Origin: JAIBJN01 sp963784175
GTDB taxonomy: Bacteria > Actinomycetota > Thermoleophilia > Gaiellales > Gaiellaceae
Length of the DNA stretch: 64,000 bases
Direction: 5' to 3'
Assembly (NCBI GenBank): GCA_963784175.1
Contig: CAWAQJ010000013.1
Coordinates: forward strand, 73,021 to 137,020
The notes below the pieces were generated by a model. The model was not told the origin of the DNA, ran no database searches, and was given only the letters and a program-made list of their open reading frames with translations. The translations under genes and the position numbers were made by a program. Every line of letters starts with the position of its first letter. The stretch's first letter is position 1. Positions 26,679 through 35,480 of this stretch are shown here, piece after piece.

Positions 26679-28517
26679 GTGCCCACGCGCGAGGACATCC
26701 GCAATGTCGCCATCGTCGCCCACGTCGACCATGGGAAGACGACCCTCGTGGACGCGATGCTCTGGCAGTCCGGCTCCTTCCGGGAGAACCAGGACGTCGC
26801 CGAGCGCGTCCTGGACTCGATGGACCTCGAGCGCGAGAAGGGCATCACGATCCTGGCGAAGAACACCGCCGTGCGCCACGGCGGCGTGAAGATCAACATC
26901 GTCGACACGCCGGGCCACGCGGACTTCGGAGGCGAGGTCGAGCGGGCGCTGACGATGGTGGACGGCGTGCTGCTCCTGGTCGACGCCAGCGAAGGGCCCC
27001 TTCCGCAGACCCGCTTCGTGCTGCGCAAGGCGCTCGAGGCTCGGCTCCCGGCGATCCTCGTCGTGAACAAGGTCGACCGACCGGACGCGCGCGTCGCCGA
27101 GGTCGTCGACGAGGTCTACGCGCTCTTCCTCGACCTGGACGCGGACGAGAGCCAGATCGAGTTCCCGATCGTGTACGCGAACGCCAGGGCCGGGCACGCC
27201 GGGCTCGAGGCGGATTCGCTGGCCCCGGATCTCGAGCCGCTCTTCGGCGCCCTCCTCGAGAGCATCCCGGCCCCCGCGTACTCGGAGGGCCACCCGCTGC
27301 AGGCGCACGTGACCAACCTCGACGCCTCCCCGTACGTCGGGCGGCTCGCGCTCTGCCGCGTCCGCGAGGGAACGATCCGGCAGGGACAGCAGGTCGCCTG
27401 GTGCCGCGCCGACGGGAGCGTCGAGCGCGTGAAGGTCACGGAGCTCTACGTCACGGAGGCACTCGACCGCGTCGAGGCTGCCGAGGCGGGCGCCGGCGAG
27501 CTGATCGCGGTGGCGGGAATCGCGGATGTGACGATCGGCGAGACGCTCGCCGACCCGGACGACCCGCGCCCCCTTCCGGTCATCGGAGTCGACGAGCCGA
27601 GTCTGGCGATGACGATCGGGATCAACACGTCGCCGCTCTCGGGCCAGGACGGAGACCGCCTGACGGCGACCATGGTCAAGGCGCGGCTCGACCAGGAGCT
27701 CGTCGGCAACGTGTCGTTGCGCGTGCTGCCCACGGAACGGCCTGACGCCTGGGAGGTGCAGGGCCGCGGCGAGCTTCAGCTCGCCGTCCTCGTCGAGCTG
27801 ATGCGCCGCGAAGGCTTCGAGCTCACGGTCGGCAAGCCGCAGGTCGTCACTCGGGACGTAGACGGCAAGCTGCACGAGCCCGTCGAACGCCTGGCGATCG
27901 ACGCGCCGGAGGAGTACGTCGGTGTGATCACGCAGCTCCTCGCTCTCCGCAAGGGCAGGCTGGAGCACATGGTCAATCACGGCACGGGCTGGGTGCGGAT
28001 GGAGTACCTGGTGCCGGCGCGCGGCCTGATCGGGTTCCGGACGGAGTTCCTCACCGAGACGCGCGGAACGGGCATTCTCCACCACGTCTTCGACGGGTAC
28101 GAGCCCTGGCACGGCGAGCTTCGCATGCGGCCCACGGGCAGCCTGGTCGCCGATCGCCGCGGCGCGGTTACGAGCTTCGCGCTCCTCAACCTCCAGGAGC
28201 GCGGGCAGCTTTTCCTGGCCCCCGGCGCCGAGGTCTACGAGGGGATGATCGTGGGCGAGAACGCGCGTGCCGAGGATCTCGACGTCAACCCGACGAAGGA
28301 GAAGAAGCTGACGAACATCCGCTCCTCCACTGCCGATGAGCTCGTCCGTCTCATCCCGCCCCGGCCCCTCTCGCTGGAGCAGGCGCTCGAGCTGATCCGC
28401 GACGACGAGTGCGTCGAGGTGACGCCGAACCACGTCCGCCTGCGCAAGGTCGAGCTCTCGGGGCAGAAGCGCCAGACCGCAGCCTCACGGAAGGCTCGCG
28501 GCCTGACCGTGGCCTAG
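26679..28517 (+). CDS. typA: Ribosome-associated GTPase TypA/BipA
   Basis: A 612-residue translation-factor GTPase. G1 AHVDHGKTTL (residues 14-23), the G2 threonine in EKGITILAKNTAV, G3 DTPGH and G4 NKVD are all present. The elongation-factor-like domains and the TypA-specific C-terminal region (from about residue 480) follow. GTG 26679 gives the normal family start VPTREDIRNVAIVAHVDHG. TypA binds ribosomes and helps 50S assembly and stress growth. The stop shares a CTAG-type tail-to-tail junction with the minus-strand TfoX-like gene. Confidence 0.95.
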   Translation: MPTREDIRNVAIVAHVDHGKTTLVDAMLWQSGSFRENQDVAERVLDSMDLEREKGITILAKNTAVRHGGVKINIVDTPGHADFGGEVERALTMVDGVLLLVDASEGPLPQTRFVLRKALEARLPAILVVNKVDRPDARVAEVVDEVYALFLDLDADESQIEFPIVYANARAGHAGLEADSLAPDLEPLFGALLESIPAPAYSEGHPLQAHVTNLDASPYVGRLALCRVREGTIRQGQQVAWCRADGSVERVKVTELYVTEALDRVEAAEAGAGELIAVAGIADVTIGETLADPDDPRPLPVIGVDEPSLAMTIGINTSPLSGQDGDRLTATMVKARLDQELVGNVSLRVLPTERPDAWEVQGRGELQLAVLVELMRREGFELTVGKPQVVTRDVDGKLHEPVERLAIDAPEEYVGVITQLLALRKGRLEHMVNHGTGWVRMEYLVPARGLIGFRTEFLTETRGTGILHHVFDGYEPWHGELRMRPTGSLVADRRGAVTSFALLNLQERGQLFLAPGAEVYEGMIVGENARAEDLDVNPTKEKKLTNIRSSTADELVRLIPPRPLSLEQALELIRDDECVEVTPNHVRLRKVELSGQKRQTAASRKARGLTVA

Positions 28518-28851
28518 CTACTTCGCCTTGGGCGGGAAGGTGCGGGCGTAGGCGACCGCCTGCCCGACCAGCCCGGCCAGCGAGTCGCCGTCGAGCCCGG
28601 CCTGTGCGACGAACACCATCCCGGTCATCGGCCTGCCGGTGAAGTCCATCTGCCGGACGTGCGGCAGATCGAGGGCGGAGTCAGCGCCCTCGGGTCCCGA
28701 GCCGCAGCATCAGATCGTCCTTCACGATCCCGCACGCCATGTTCCCGTGAAGCATGAACGCGAGCCCGCCGAACATCTTGCGCTCGCTGAGCCCGTCCTC
28801 GTCGGCGAGCAAGGCGCGAACGCGGTCGGCCAGTTGCTCGTCGTAGGCCAT
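28518..28851 (-). pseudogene. TfoX N-terminal-domain protein with apparent +1 frameshift
   Basis: A gene of about 110 codons. The first part (MAYDEQLADRVRALLADEDG, then KMFGGLAFMLHGNMACGIV and KDDLMLRLG) and the last part (ALDLPHVRQMDFTGRPMTGM, ending FPPKAK) are both clearly TfoX/Sxy-like but lie in different frames. Removing the single T at 28695 on the plus strand joins them as LGPEGADSALDLPHVR. The length, 334 bases, is one more than a multiple of three. As written it would stop after RLGTRGR. It could be a genuine broken gene or a sequence error. Confidence 0.75.
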
Positions 28852-28873
28852 CTCGGAGTCTTACCGTACGTCC

Positions 28874-30169
28874 TTAGCCGCGTGGGAGCGCGAGCGTGAC
28901 CACTCCGCCTCCGCCCGGCTCGTTCGCGGCCCGCACGCTGCCGCCGTGCGCCCGCGCGATGGCGTCCACGATGGCCAGGCCGAGCCCGGAGGCGCCGTCG
29001 CCACGCGCCTCTCCTTCGCGCGTGAAACGCTCGAAGGCAACGGGCAGAACGTCTGGCGCGAAGCCGTCGCCCTCGTCGGCGACGTGCAGCTCGACGCTCC
29101 CGTCGCGCGCGTCCGCCCCCAGACGCACCGTTCCGGCTCCGTGTCGAAGTGCGTTGTCGACGAGATTGCCGAGCGCCTGCTCGAGCCGCAGGGGGTCGCC
29201 GGGGAACGAGACCGTGCCAGCCTGCACCTCGAGTGCGCGGCCCTCGGCAGCCGCCCTCTGGTCGAAGCGGCGGGCGACCGCCTCGAGGAGCTCGCGTGCG
29301 GAAATCGTCGCGGTGCGCAGCGGCAGTCGCCCCTCGTCGAGGCGTGCCAGGATCAGCAAGTCCTCGGCGAGCCGCGTGAGCCGGTCGACCTCGTCCCGGG
29401 CCGACCGGAGGGCGTCCTCGAGCTCGCCCGGCGTGCGCTTGTGGCGAAGGGCCAGCTCGAGCTCCGTCTGGAGCAGCGCGAGCGGAGTCCGGAGCTCGTG
29501 GCTCGCGTCGGCGACGAAGCGCCGCTCGCGGGTCAGGCTCTCCTGGAGCCGGCCGAGCATGTCGTTGAGCGTCTCGCCAAGCCGGTAGATCTCATCACGC
29601 GCGCGCGGGAGCGGGAGGCGCCGGCCGGCCGCGTCCCCCGTGATCTCGGCGGCCTCACGGCGCATCGACTCGACCGGCCTCAGGGCCGCCGCCGCAAGGA
29701 AATAGCCGGCGCCGGACGCAAGGAGCAGGGCGAGCGGCCCGACGACGAGGAGCTGGGCGAGCAGCTCGTCGAGCGCCTCGTCCCGATCCTCGAGCGACGC
29801 GCCGACGACGAGGGTGGGAGTCACGAGCAGGCGCATCGGCTCGCCGTCGATCTCACGCGTGAGGAAGAAGGAGCCGTCCTGCGCGCGCGCCGCCTCCTCG
29901 GGGGTCACGAGCGCAGCGTCGAGCCCGGGCGACGAGGCCGTCGGCGAGCCGTCCGGACCGAGCCTCTGGGCCACTGCCTCGTCGTCGCCCGCGCTGAGCC
30001 CGCCGCCGCTCGCGAGCGCCTGCGCCCGCAGCTGGAGGCTCTCGTCGAGCTGCTCGGAGAGCGCGTCGCCCAGGCGCACGTAGAGCAGCGCCCCGATCGC
30101 GACCAGCACGACGGCCATCGCCAGCACAAAGGCGAGCGTCAGGCGGACACGGACCGACAGGCGGCTCAC
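28874..30169 (-). CDS. Two-component sensor histidine kinase
   Basis: A 431-residue kinase. Two membrane helices (about 9-30 and 140-165) bracket a periplasmic domain; a HAMP linker follows. The phosphoacceptor His is in DASHELRTPLALL, the N-box is NLVDNALRHG, and the G boxes are DEGDGFAP and GASGLGLAIV. ATG 30169 overlaps the regulator stop by four bases. It partners the OmpR-type regulator upstream. Confidence 0.9.
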   Translation of the reverse strand: MSRLSVRVRLTLAFVLAMAVVLVAIGALLYVRLGDALSEQLDESLQLRAQALASGGGLSAGDDEAVAQRLGPDGSPTASSPGLDAALVTPEEAARAQDGSFFLTREIDGEPMRLLVTPTLVVGASLEDRDEALDELLAQLLVVGPLALLLASGAGYFLAAAALRPVESMRREAAEITGDAAGRRLPLPRARDEIYRLGETLNDMLGRLQESLTRERRFVADASHELRTPLALLQTELELALRHKRTPGELEDALRSARDEVDRLTRLAEDLLILARLDEGRLPLRTATISARELLEAVARRFDQRAAAEGRALEVQAGTVSFPGDPLRLEQALGNLVDNALRHGAGTVRLGADARDGSVELHVADEGDGFAPDVLPVAFERFTREGEARGDGASGLGLAIVDAIARAHGGSVRAANEPGGGGVVTLALPRG

Positions 30170-30840
30170 GAATCGTCCCGCAGCCGGTAACCGACCCCAC
30201 GGACGGTCTCGATCGACGCGCGCCCGAAGGGCCGGTCGACCTTGTCGCGGAGGTAGCGGACGTAGACGTCGATGACGTTCGAGCGGTTCTCGTAGCCATA
30301 GTCCCAGGCGTGCTCGAGCAGCTGGTAGCGGGAGAGCACGTCACCCGGTCGCCGCATGAAGGCCTCGAGGAGCGCGAACTCCTTCGCTGAGAGGCTTACC
30401 TCGACCTCTCCACGCCACGCCCGGCGCGTGGCCGGGTCAAGGCGCAGGTCGCCGACCTCGAGCACGGCCGGCCGCTCGCCGGCGCCTCGACGGACGAGGG
30501 CGCGGAGCCGCGCGAGCAGCTCCGCGAAGGAGAACGGCTTCGGCAGGTAGTCGTCCGCGCCGGCGTCGAGGCCGGCGACGCGGTCCTCGACCCCGTCGCG
30601 GGCGGTGAGCATGAGGACGGGCGCCCAGACGCCGCCCTCGCGCAGCTGCCGGCAGACCTCGATGCCGTCGAGGCCCGGAAGCATCAGGTCCAGCACCACG
30701 GCGTCGTACTCGGCCGCGCGCGCCATCCAGATCGCGTCGTCGCCGGTACGGGCGAGGTCGACCGCGTGTCCCTCCTCCTGGAGGCCGCGGCGCAGCAGGC
30801 TCGCCATCTTCAGCTCGTCTTCGACGACCAGGATCCGCAT
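30166..30840 (-). CDS. OmpR-type response regulator
   Basis: A 224-residue regulator with a receiver domain (MRILVVEDE; phospho-Asp in VVLDLMLPGLDG; VLMLTARD; YLPKPFSFAEL) and a winged-helix output domain ending ASIETVRGVGYRLR. It is divergent from the PepSY-like gene, and the gap between them has paired repeats typical of OmpR-family binding (see 30865-30904). It probably regulates itself and the PepSY-like/lipoprotein pair (inference). Confidence 0.92.
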   Translation of the reverse strand: MRILVVEDELKMASLLRRGLQEEGHAVDLARTGDDAIWMARAAEYDAVVLDLMLPGLDGIEVCRQLREGGVWAPVLMLTARDGVEDRVAGLDAGADDYLPKPFSFAELLARLRALVRRGAGERPAVLEVGDLRLDPATRRAWRGEVEVSLSAKEFALLEAFMRRPGDVLSRYQLLEHAWDYGYENRSNVIDVYVRYLRDKVDRPFGRASIETVRGVGYRLRDDS

Positions 30841-30864
30841 CGCCGCTCACATTGTCCCTCCGAA

Positions 30865-30904
30865 GATGAGAGTCGGATGAGAGCCGCTCTCACGGCCGTC
30901 TCAT
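30865..30904. promoter_or_regulatory. Probable OmpR-type operator (direct and inverted GATGAGAG repeats)
   Basis: GATGAGAG occurs at 30865-30872 and again at 30876-30883, exactly 11 bases apart, i.e. one helical turn, as OmpR-family dimers prefer. CTCTCA (30887-30892) and TCTCAT (30899-30904) follow as reverse copies. The site lies between the divergent response regulator and the PepSY-like gene. Confidence 0.6.
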
Positions 30905-30949
30905 GCGGCCTCCGTACGGTGCCTCCAGGATCGACAAGGGAGGTTCGGC

Positions 30950-31282
30950 ATGACCCGCAAGTTCGCTCTGATCGCAGTCGTCGTCATCGCCGTCGGCGCG
31001 GTCTCCGCAGGGATCGCCATCGCCGCCGGTGCAGGCGGAGAGGAGGCGCCGCTCACAGGCTCGGCACTCGAGCGCGCGACGGACGCAGCCCTCGCACACA
31101 CCGGCGGCGGGACGGTCACGGAGACCGAGGTCGGCGACGACGGTGCCGCCTATAGCGTGGAGATCCGCCTCGCCGACGGCAGCCAGGTCGAGGTCAACCT
31201 GGACGAGAACTTCAAGGTGATCGGCTCGGACCCGGACGATGATGGCGCCGGCGACGACGAAGGCCCCGGGGACGACGACTGA
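30950..31282 (+). CDS. Small secreted PepSY-like protein with acidic tail
   Basis: A 110-residue protein. A signal or anchor (ALIAVVVIAVGAVSAGIAIA) is followed by a PepSY-like domain (about 38-92: ALERATDAALAHTGGGTVTE, then SVEIRLADGSQVEVNLDENF) and an acidic DDDGAGDDEGPGDDD end. PepSY domains often inhibit or regulate proteases or sensor kinases. It lies divergent from the OmpR-type regulator and two bases before a lipoprotein gene, so it is a likely target or modulator of this two-component system. Confidence 0.8.
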   Translation: MTRKFALIAVVVIAVGAVSAGIAIAAGAGGEEAPLTGSALERATDAALAHTGGGTVTETEVGDDGAAYSVEIRLADGSQVEVNLDENFKVIGSDPDDDGAGDDEGPGDDD

Positions 31283-31284
31283 CG

Positions 31285-32055
31285 ATGCGCGCGTCCCTCT
31301 GCTGCCTCGCTGCTCTTCCGCTCCTCGTCGTCGCCGCCTGCGGCGGCGGGGACGCGGATGAGCCTGCCCAGGCCACGTCCTCGGCGGCATCTGCGGAAGC
31401 GTCGGCCCCGCCGCTTCCGCAGAAGGACGAGCCGTTCGAGCTCGATCCGGCCAATTTCGTGGACACGATCGACAACCCCTACTGGCCCATGACGCCCGGG
31501 TCGAGGTGGGTGTACCGCGAGACGGACGCGGAGGGGACGGTGCAGCGGGTGGTGGTCACGGTCACCGACCAGACGAAGGTGATCGAGGGCATCCCGGCCA
31601 CGGTCGTGCGCGACACGGTGTCCGAGGGCGGAGAGGTCGTCGAGGACACGTTCGACTGGTACGCGCAGGACAAGTGGGGGAACATCTGGTACCTCGGCGA
31701 GGCCACCAAGGAGTACGACGGCGCCAAGGTCAGCACCGAGGGCTCCTGGGAGGCCGGAGTCGACGGCGCCCTCGCCGGCGTCGTCGTCCCCGCGCAGCCG
31801 GAGCCCGGGCTCGCATACCGGCAGGAGTTCTACGCCGGCGAAGCGGAGGACGAAGCCGTGGTCCTGAGCGTGGACGAGAAGGCGGAAGTGCCCCAGGGCT
31901 CGTACGAGGACGTGCTCATGACGAAGGATCTCAACCCGCTCGAGCCCGACCTCGTCGAGCACAAGTTCTACGCGCAGGGCGTGGGCCCGGTCCTGGCGAT
32001 CACGGTGTCCGGCGGCGCGAGCCGCGAGGAGCTCGTCAGCTTCGTCAGCGGGTGA
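31285..32055 (+). CDS. Lipoprotein of unknown function
   Basis: A 256-residue lipoprotein. The signal peptide ends in LLVVAAC, with the lipidated Cys near residue 20, followed by an Ala/Ser linker. The mature part opens with FVDTIDNPYWPMTPGSRWVY, a motif shared by many uncharacterised actinobacterial secreted proteins, and is otherwise beta-rich. It starts two bases after the PepSY-like gene and is likely cotranscribed. Its 3' end overlaps the convergent ABC permease by 11 bases. Confidence 0.8.
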   Translation: MRASLCCLAALPLLVVAACGGGDADEPAQATSSAASAEASAPPLPQKDEPFELDPANFVDTIDNPYWPMTPGSRWVYRETDAEGTVQRVVVTVTDQTKVIEGIPATVVRDTVSEGGEVVEDTFDWYAQDKWGNIWYLGEATKEYDGAKVSTEGSWEAGVDGALAGVVVPAQPEPGLAYRQEFYAGEAEDEAVVLSVDEKAEVPQGSYEDVLMTKDLNPLEPDLVEHKFYAQGVGPVLAITVSGGASREELVSFVSG

Positions 32056-32819
32056 CGGCCTTGCGGTAGCGCCAGACCGAGAGCACGCCGAAGACGGCGA
32101 TGATCCCGAAGGACCAGAGGACCGCTAGCCAGACGTCGTTGCCCGCGGGTGTGTCGACGAAGAGCGCGCGCGTTGCGTCGACCATCGTCGTGAACGGGTT
32201 GTGTTCCGCGATGGGCTGGAGCCAGTCGGGCATCGTGTCCACCGGGACGAATGCGGACGACACGAACGTGACCGGGAAGAGGATGGTGAAGCCGAACGCG
32301 TTCGCGGCTTCCGGGGACGACGCAGTCAGCCCGATGAAGGCGAACACCCAGGAGAAGGCGTAGCCGATCAGGAGCAGGAGCAGGATGCCGGCGAAAATCT
32401 CGGGGACGCCGGTGGCGAAGCGAAAGCCGACGATGAAGCCGACCGTGAACATGACGACGAGCTGGATGACGTTCGTGCCGACGTCGGCGAGGATCCGGCC
32501 CGCCAGCACGGCGGGGCCCCACATGGGGAGCGAGCGGAAGCGGTCGATCAGCCCCTTCTTCAGGTCCTCCGCCAGGCCGAGCGCGGTGACGAAGCCGCCG
32601 AAGACCATCGACTGGACCATGATCCCGGGTATCAGGAAGTCGACGTAGTCGAGCCCCGGCGTCGCGATTGCGCCCCCGAAGACGTAGACGAACAGGAGCA
32701 CGAACATGACCGGCTGGACGGTGAAGCCGACCAGCAGGTCGGGCTGGCGCCGGATGCGCGAGCAGGCTCCGCTTGGCCAGGATGGCCGTGTCCGAAAAGG
32801 CGTAGGCGAAGCCGGTCAC
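32045..32819 (-). CDS. ABC-2 type drug/antibiotic exporter permease, DrrB-like (apparent +1 frameshift)
   Basis: A permease of about 258 residues with six membrane helices. The N-terminus VTGFAYAFSDTAILAKRSLL is in one frame. From there the natural DrrB-like continuation (R-I-R-R-Q-P-D, then MFVLLFVYVFGGAIATPG) lies one base over; a single extra base near 32758-32761 explains it. The rest of the protein is intact (SSAFVPVDTMPDWLQPIAEH is a family motif). It starts at GTG 32819, overlapping the natural ATPase stop by four bases. Together they would form a daunorubicin-type exporter. Confidence 0.8.
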
Positions 32820-33809
32820 CCGACCGCCGCCTCGACCGCCGGCTGCTCGTTTCCGTTTCGTCGCTCGGCCTCGCGCAGCGTGCCCGGTGAGCTTGAGGAA
32901 GACGTCGTCGAGGGTGGGGCGGCGCACGGCGATGTCGTCGATGCCGACGCCCGCCTCGTCGAGCCGCCTGACGGCGTCCGCGATCGCCCCCTGGCGCGAG
33001 CGGAGGGGAACGCTCAGAAGCCCGTCGACGCAGGCGGGCTCCTCCTCGGAGATCGGCCTGAGCGCCGAGATCGCCTGGTCGCGGGTACCGCCGTCGCCGA
33101 GCTGGATCTCCAGCCGCTCGCCGCCGACCTGCCCCTTGAGCTCGTCCGGTGTGCCCTCGGCGATCACGACGCCGTGGTCGATGACCGCGATCCGTTCGGC
33201 GAGCCGGTCTGCCTCGTCCAGGTACTGCGTGGTCAGGAGCACCGTCGTGCCCTGGTCGACGAGAGCCTCGATGGCCTCCCAGAGCGCCATCCGGCTCGGC
33301 AGGTCGAGGCCGGTGGTCGGCTCGTCGAGGAAGAGGATGGGAGGCCGCGCGACGAGGGCGGCGGCGAGGTCGAGGCGGCGCCGCATGCCGCCCGAGTACG
33401 TGCGTACGAGCCGCTCGCTCGCGTCCTCGAGGCCGAAGTCGACCAGTAGTTCCCGCGAACGCTCGCGCGAGGCGTGGCGACCCATGTGGTACAGGCGTCC
33501 GACGAGCTCGAGGTTCTCGAAGCCGTTCAGGTTCTCGTCCACGGCGGCGTACTGCCCGGCGAGGCCGATGCTCTTGCGTACCTCTCCCGGCCGGTCGCGG
33601 ACGTCGAATCCTGCGACGCGCGCCGTGCCCGCGTCCGGGAGGATCAACGTCGTGAGGATGCGGACGGCCGTCGTCTTGCCGGCGCCGTTCGGGCCGAGGA
33701 GGCCGAAGACGCTGCCGGTCTCCGCCTGGAGGTCGACCCCGCACAGGGCCTTCACGTCGCCGTAGCTCTTCGCGAGCCCCTGCGTCTCGACTGCGGCTTC
33801 CCCCCGCAT
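32816..33809 (-). CDS. ABC exporter ATP-binding protein, DrrA-like (apparent +1 frameshift near the C-terminus)
   Basis: An ATPase of about 330 residues. Walker A GLLGPNGAGKTTAVR, the Q-loop, signature YSGGMRRRLDLAAALV, Walker B ILFLDEPTTGLD and the H-loop region are intact, as is the DrrA C-terminal regulatory part to DVFLKLTGHAA. After that the frame turns Arg/Lys-rich and runs into the permease. One base removed near 32873-32876 restores an acidic tail ending in AVG and a TGA that overlaps the permease GTG. ATG 33809 is preferred; GTG 33818 is an alternative. The catalytic part is unaffected either way. Confidence 0.82.
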
Positions 33810-34062
33810 GCCCCTCACGCTACCGAACCTGCGGTCGGTGATGTCAGAGCGGACGGATCTCGTTGGCGATCGCCGAGATCTTCACCGCGTACTTCTGTCC
33901 AAGGAGAAACGGCCCCTTTCGCCCATGCGGCCATTGAACTCAGACACGCCACGCCGTAGCATCCGCCACTAACCCAGCCGAGCTGCAGCGTCGCCACAGG
34001 CGAGTCCGACGCGCCGAGCACATGGGAAATCCGGGATTCCCCCCGACTGAGGAGGACCGACA
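33810..34062. other. Intergenic region without a supported gene
   Basis: The 253 bases between the divergent ABC exporter and the muramidase hold only short, low-quality frames. It presumably carries both promoters, but I see no clear -35/-10 pair. A GGAGGA ribosome site precedes ATG 34063. Confidence 0.5.
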
Positions 34063-34884
34063 ATGAACCATGGAATCGATGTCCACGGTGACAAGGGAGC
34101 GGTCGACTGGGAGCGCGTCCGCGGCTTCGGTGTCTCGTTCGCCTGGGTCAAGGCGACCGAGGGCAAGACTTTCGACGACGAGCGCTTCACCCACAACCGT
34201 CGAGCCGCGAAAGCCGCCGGGATCCGGGTCGGGGCCTATCACTACGCCCGACCCGATAACAACACCCCGCGCGAAGAGGCCGAGCACTTCCTTCGCGTTG
34301 CGAAGCCGGTCGCCGGCGAACTCCTTCCTGCCCTCGACTTCGAGGAACCCAAGGCCCGCGGGCTCGCACCCTCCACGCTTGTCCGCTGGGCGGATGACTG
34401 GCTCGAGATCGTGGAGGCCGCGATTGGAGCCCGCCCGGTCTTCTACTCGTTCCCGTCTTACATCTCTTCCGAGATGGGTGGAGGCGGGCTCGCGCTCGAC
34501 GAGGGTCCCCTCTGGTTGGCAAGCTTCGGGCCGAACAATGGCGAGGTCCATTCGGTCTCCCCGGTCGGCGTCTTCCAGAAGATCGCGACGCACCAGTTCA
34601 CGTCCAAGGGCCGCGTCCCCGGTGTCCGCGGCAACTGCGATCGCAACACCCTCCTCGACTCGAGCCTCGACAAGATCACCTATCAAGGCCCCGCGTCGAA
34701 GGTGAAATTCGAGCTCTGGGATGACGAGCGCAAGCTCGCCGAGTCTCAGAGCGTTGTCGCCGGCGGCGCTGAAGAGGCAGATCGCTACCGGCGGTTCGTC
34801 GCCTTCCGATCTGCCCTCGCTCTCCGTCAACTTCGCGGCGAAAAGGCGCTCGGCACGATTTCAATCAAGCGCAGATCGATCTAG
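34063..34884 (+). CDS. GH25 muramidase (lysozyme)
   Basis: A 273-residue protein. Residues about 1-200 form the GH25 barrel: HGIDVHGDKGAVDW at the first strand, FAWVKATEG at the second, GAYHYARPDNN, and the catalytic Asp-x-Glu in LLPALDFEEPK. It cuts the MurNAc-GlcNAc bond of peptidoglycan. There is no signal peptide, so it either acts inside the cell, leaves by another route, or came from a phage; no other phage genes are nearby. The C-terminal 70 residues have no motif I recognise. The ribosome site GAGGAGG is clear. Confidence 0.87.
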   Translation: MNHGIDVHGDKGAVDWERVRGFGVSFAWVKATEGKTFDDERFTHNRRAAKAAGIRVGAYHYARPDNNTPREEAEHFLRVAKPVAGELLPALDFEEPKARGLAPSTLVRWADDWLEIVEAAIGARPVFYSFPSYISSEMGGGGLALDEGPLWLASFGPNNGEVHSVSPVGVFQKIATHQFTSKGRVPGVRGNCDRNTLLDSSLDKITYQGPASKVKFELWDDERKLAESQSVVAGGAEEADRYRRFVAFRSALALRQLRGEKALGTISIKRRSI

Positions 34885-34902
34885 CCCTCCCAGTTCTTGA
34901 GA

Positions 34903-35392
34903 TCAGCCGTCGAGCGGCGTGAAGTCCATGATCCAGTTCGTCTCCCAGGTCTCGCCGTCGTCCTCCGAGAAGGCCTGCTCCCACCGCGGGGTCGGAGTCG
35001 TGATCCCCGACCAGATGAACCGCATGCGGATGGGCCTTCCCTCGAAGGTGTCGTCGCCCTCGAAGATGCCGACGTCGCCCGAGAAGGAGCCGAACACAGG
35101 CGCGTCGAGGAGACCGGGTCGCCGGGTGTCCGCCCAGTAGATCGCCCACTGATCCTTCTGCGGGTCGTAGAAGCGGAAGGACATGCCGATGAAGCCGCCG
35201 TCGTGGTCCGTGCGGAACTCGTCCTCGTTCCCGAGCCCGTCGAGCAGCGGGCGGGCGATGCTCAACGCCTCGAATTCGACCCACTCGGTCGAGCCCTGCG
35301 AGCCGCTCCTTCAGCACACGGTTGTGCACCTTCCAGCTGCCCATCCAGAAGTCGAAATCCCGCGCCCCGTTTCTGGTCTTGGTCGCGTTCAT
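34903..35392 (-). CDS. DUF1579-like protein with apparent +1 frameshift
   Basis: A gene of about 163 codons. The first part (ARDFDFWMGSWKVHNRVLKE) and the rest (STEWVEFEALSIARPLLDGL, then SFRFYDPQKDQWAIYWADTR, and WETNWIMDFTPL) belong to one DUF1579-type lipocalin-like protein but are split by a frame change. Removing one C near 35294-35296 gives a continuous frame. ATG 35392 has GGGAGG eight bases upstream and is preferred over ATG 35419. It is divergent from the WYL regulator with a palindrome between them and is probably its target (inference). Confidence 0.75.
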
Positions 35393-35437
35393 GATCAGGC
35401 CTCCCAACGTCGATTCCATGCCGCCACCCTAACGGCC

Positions 35438-35464
35438 AAATAGGGCGGTTTCCGCCCTCTATTT
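35438..35464. promoter_or_regulatory. Palindromic operator candidate between DUF1579-like and WYL genes
   Basis: AAATAGGGCGG, TTT, then CCGCCCTCTATTT form an inverted repeat (seven paired bases, a two-base bulge, then four more pairs) in the short divergent promoter, 17 bases before the WYL start codon. It is a good candidate site for the WYL regulator. Confidence 0.55.
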
Positions 35465-35480
35465 CTGCGACACTGGACGC

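Noticed and set aside
34063..34884. Prophage remnant marked by the muramidase
   Set aside because: No integrase, structural genes, holin or attachment repeats are present around it.
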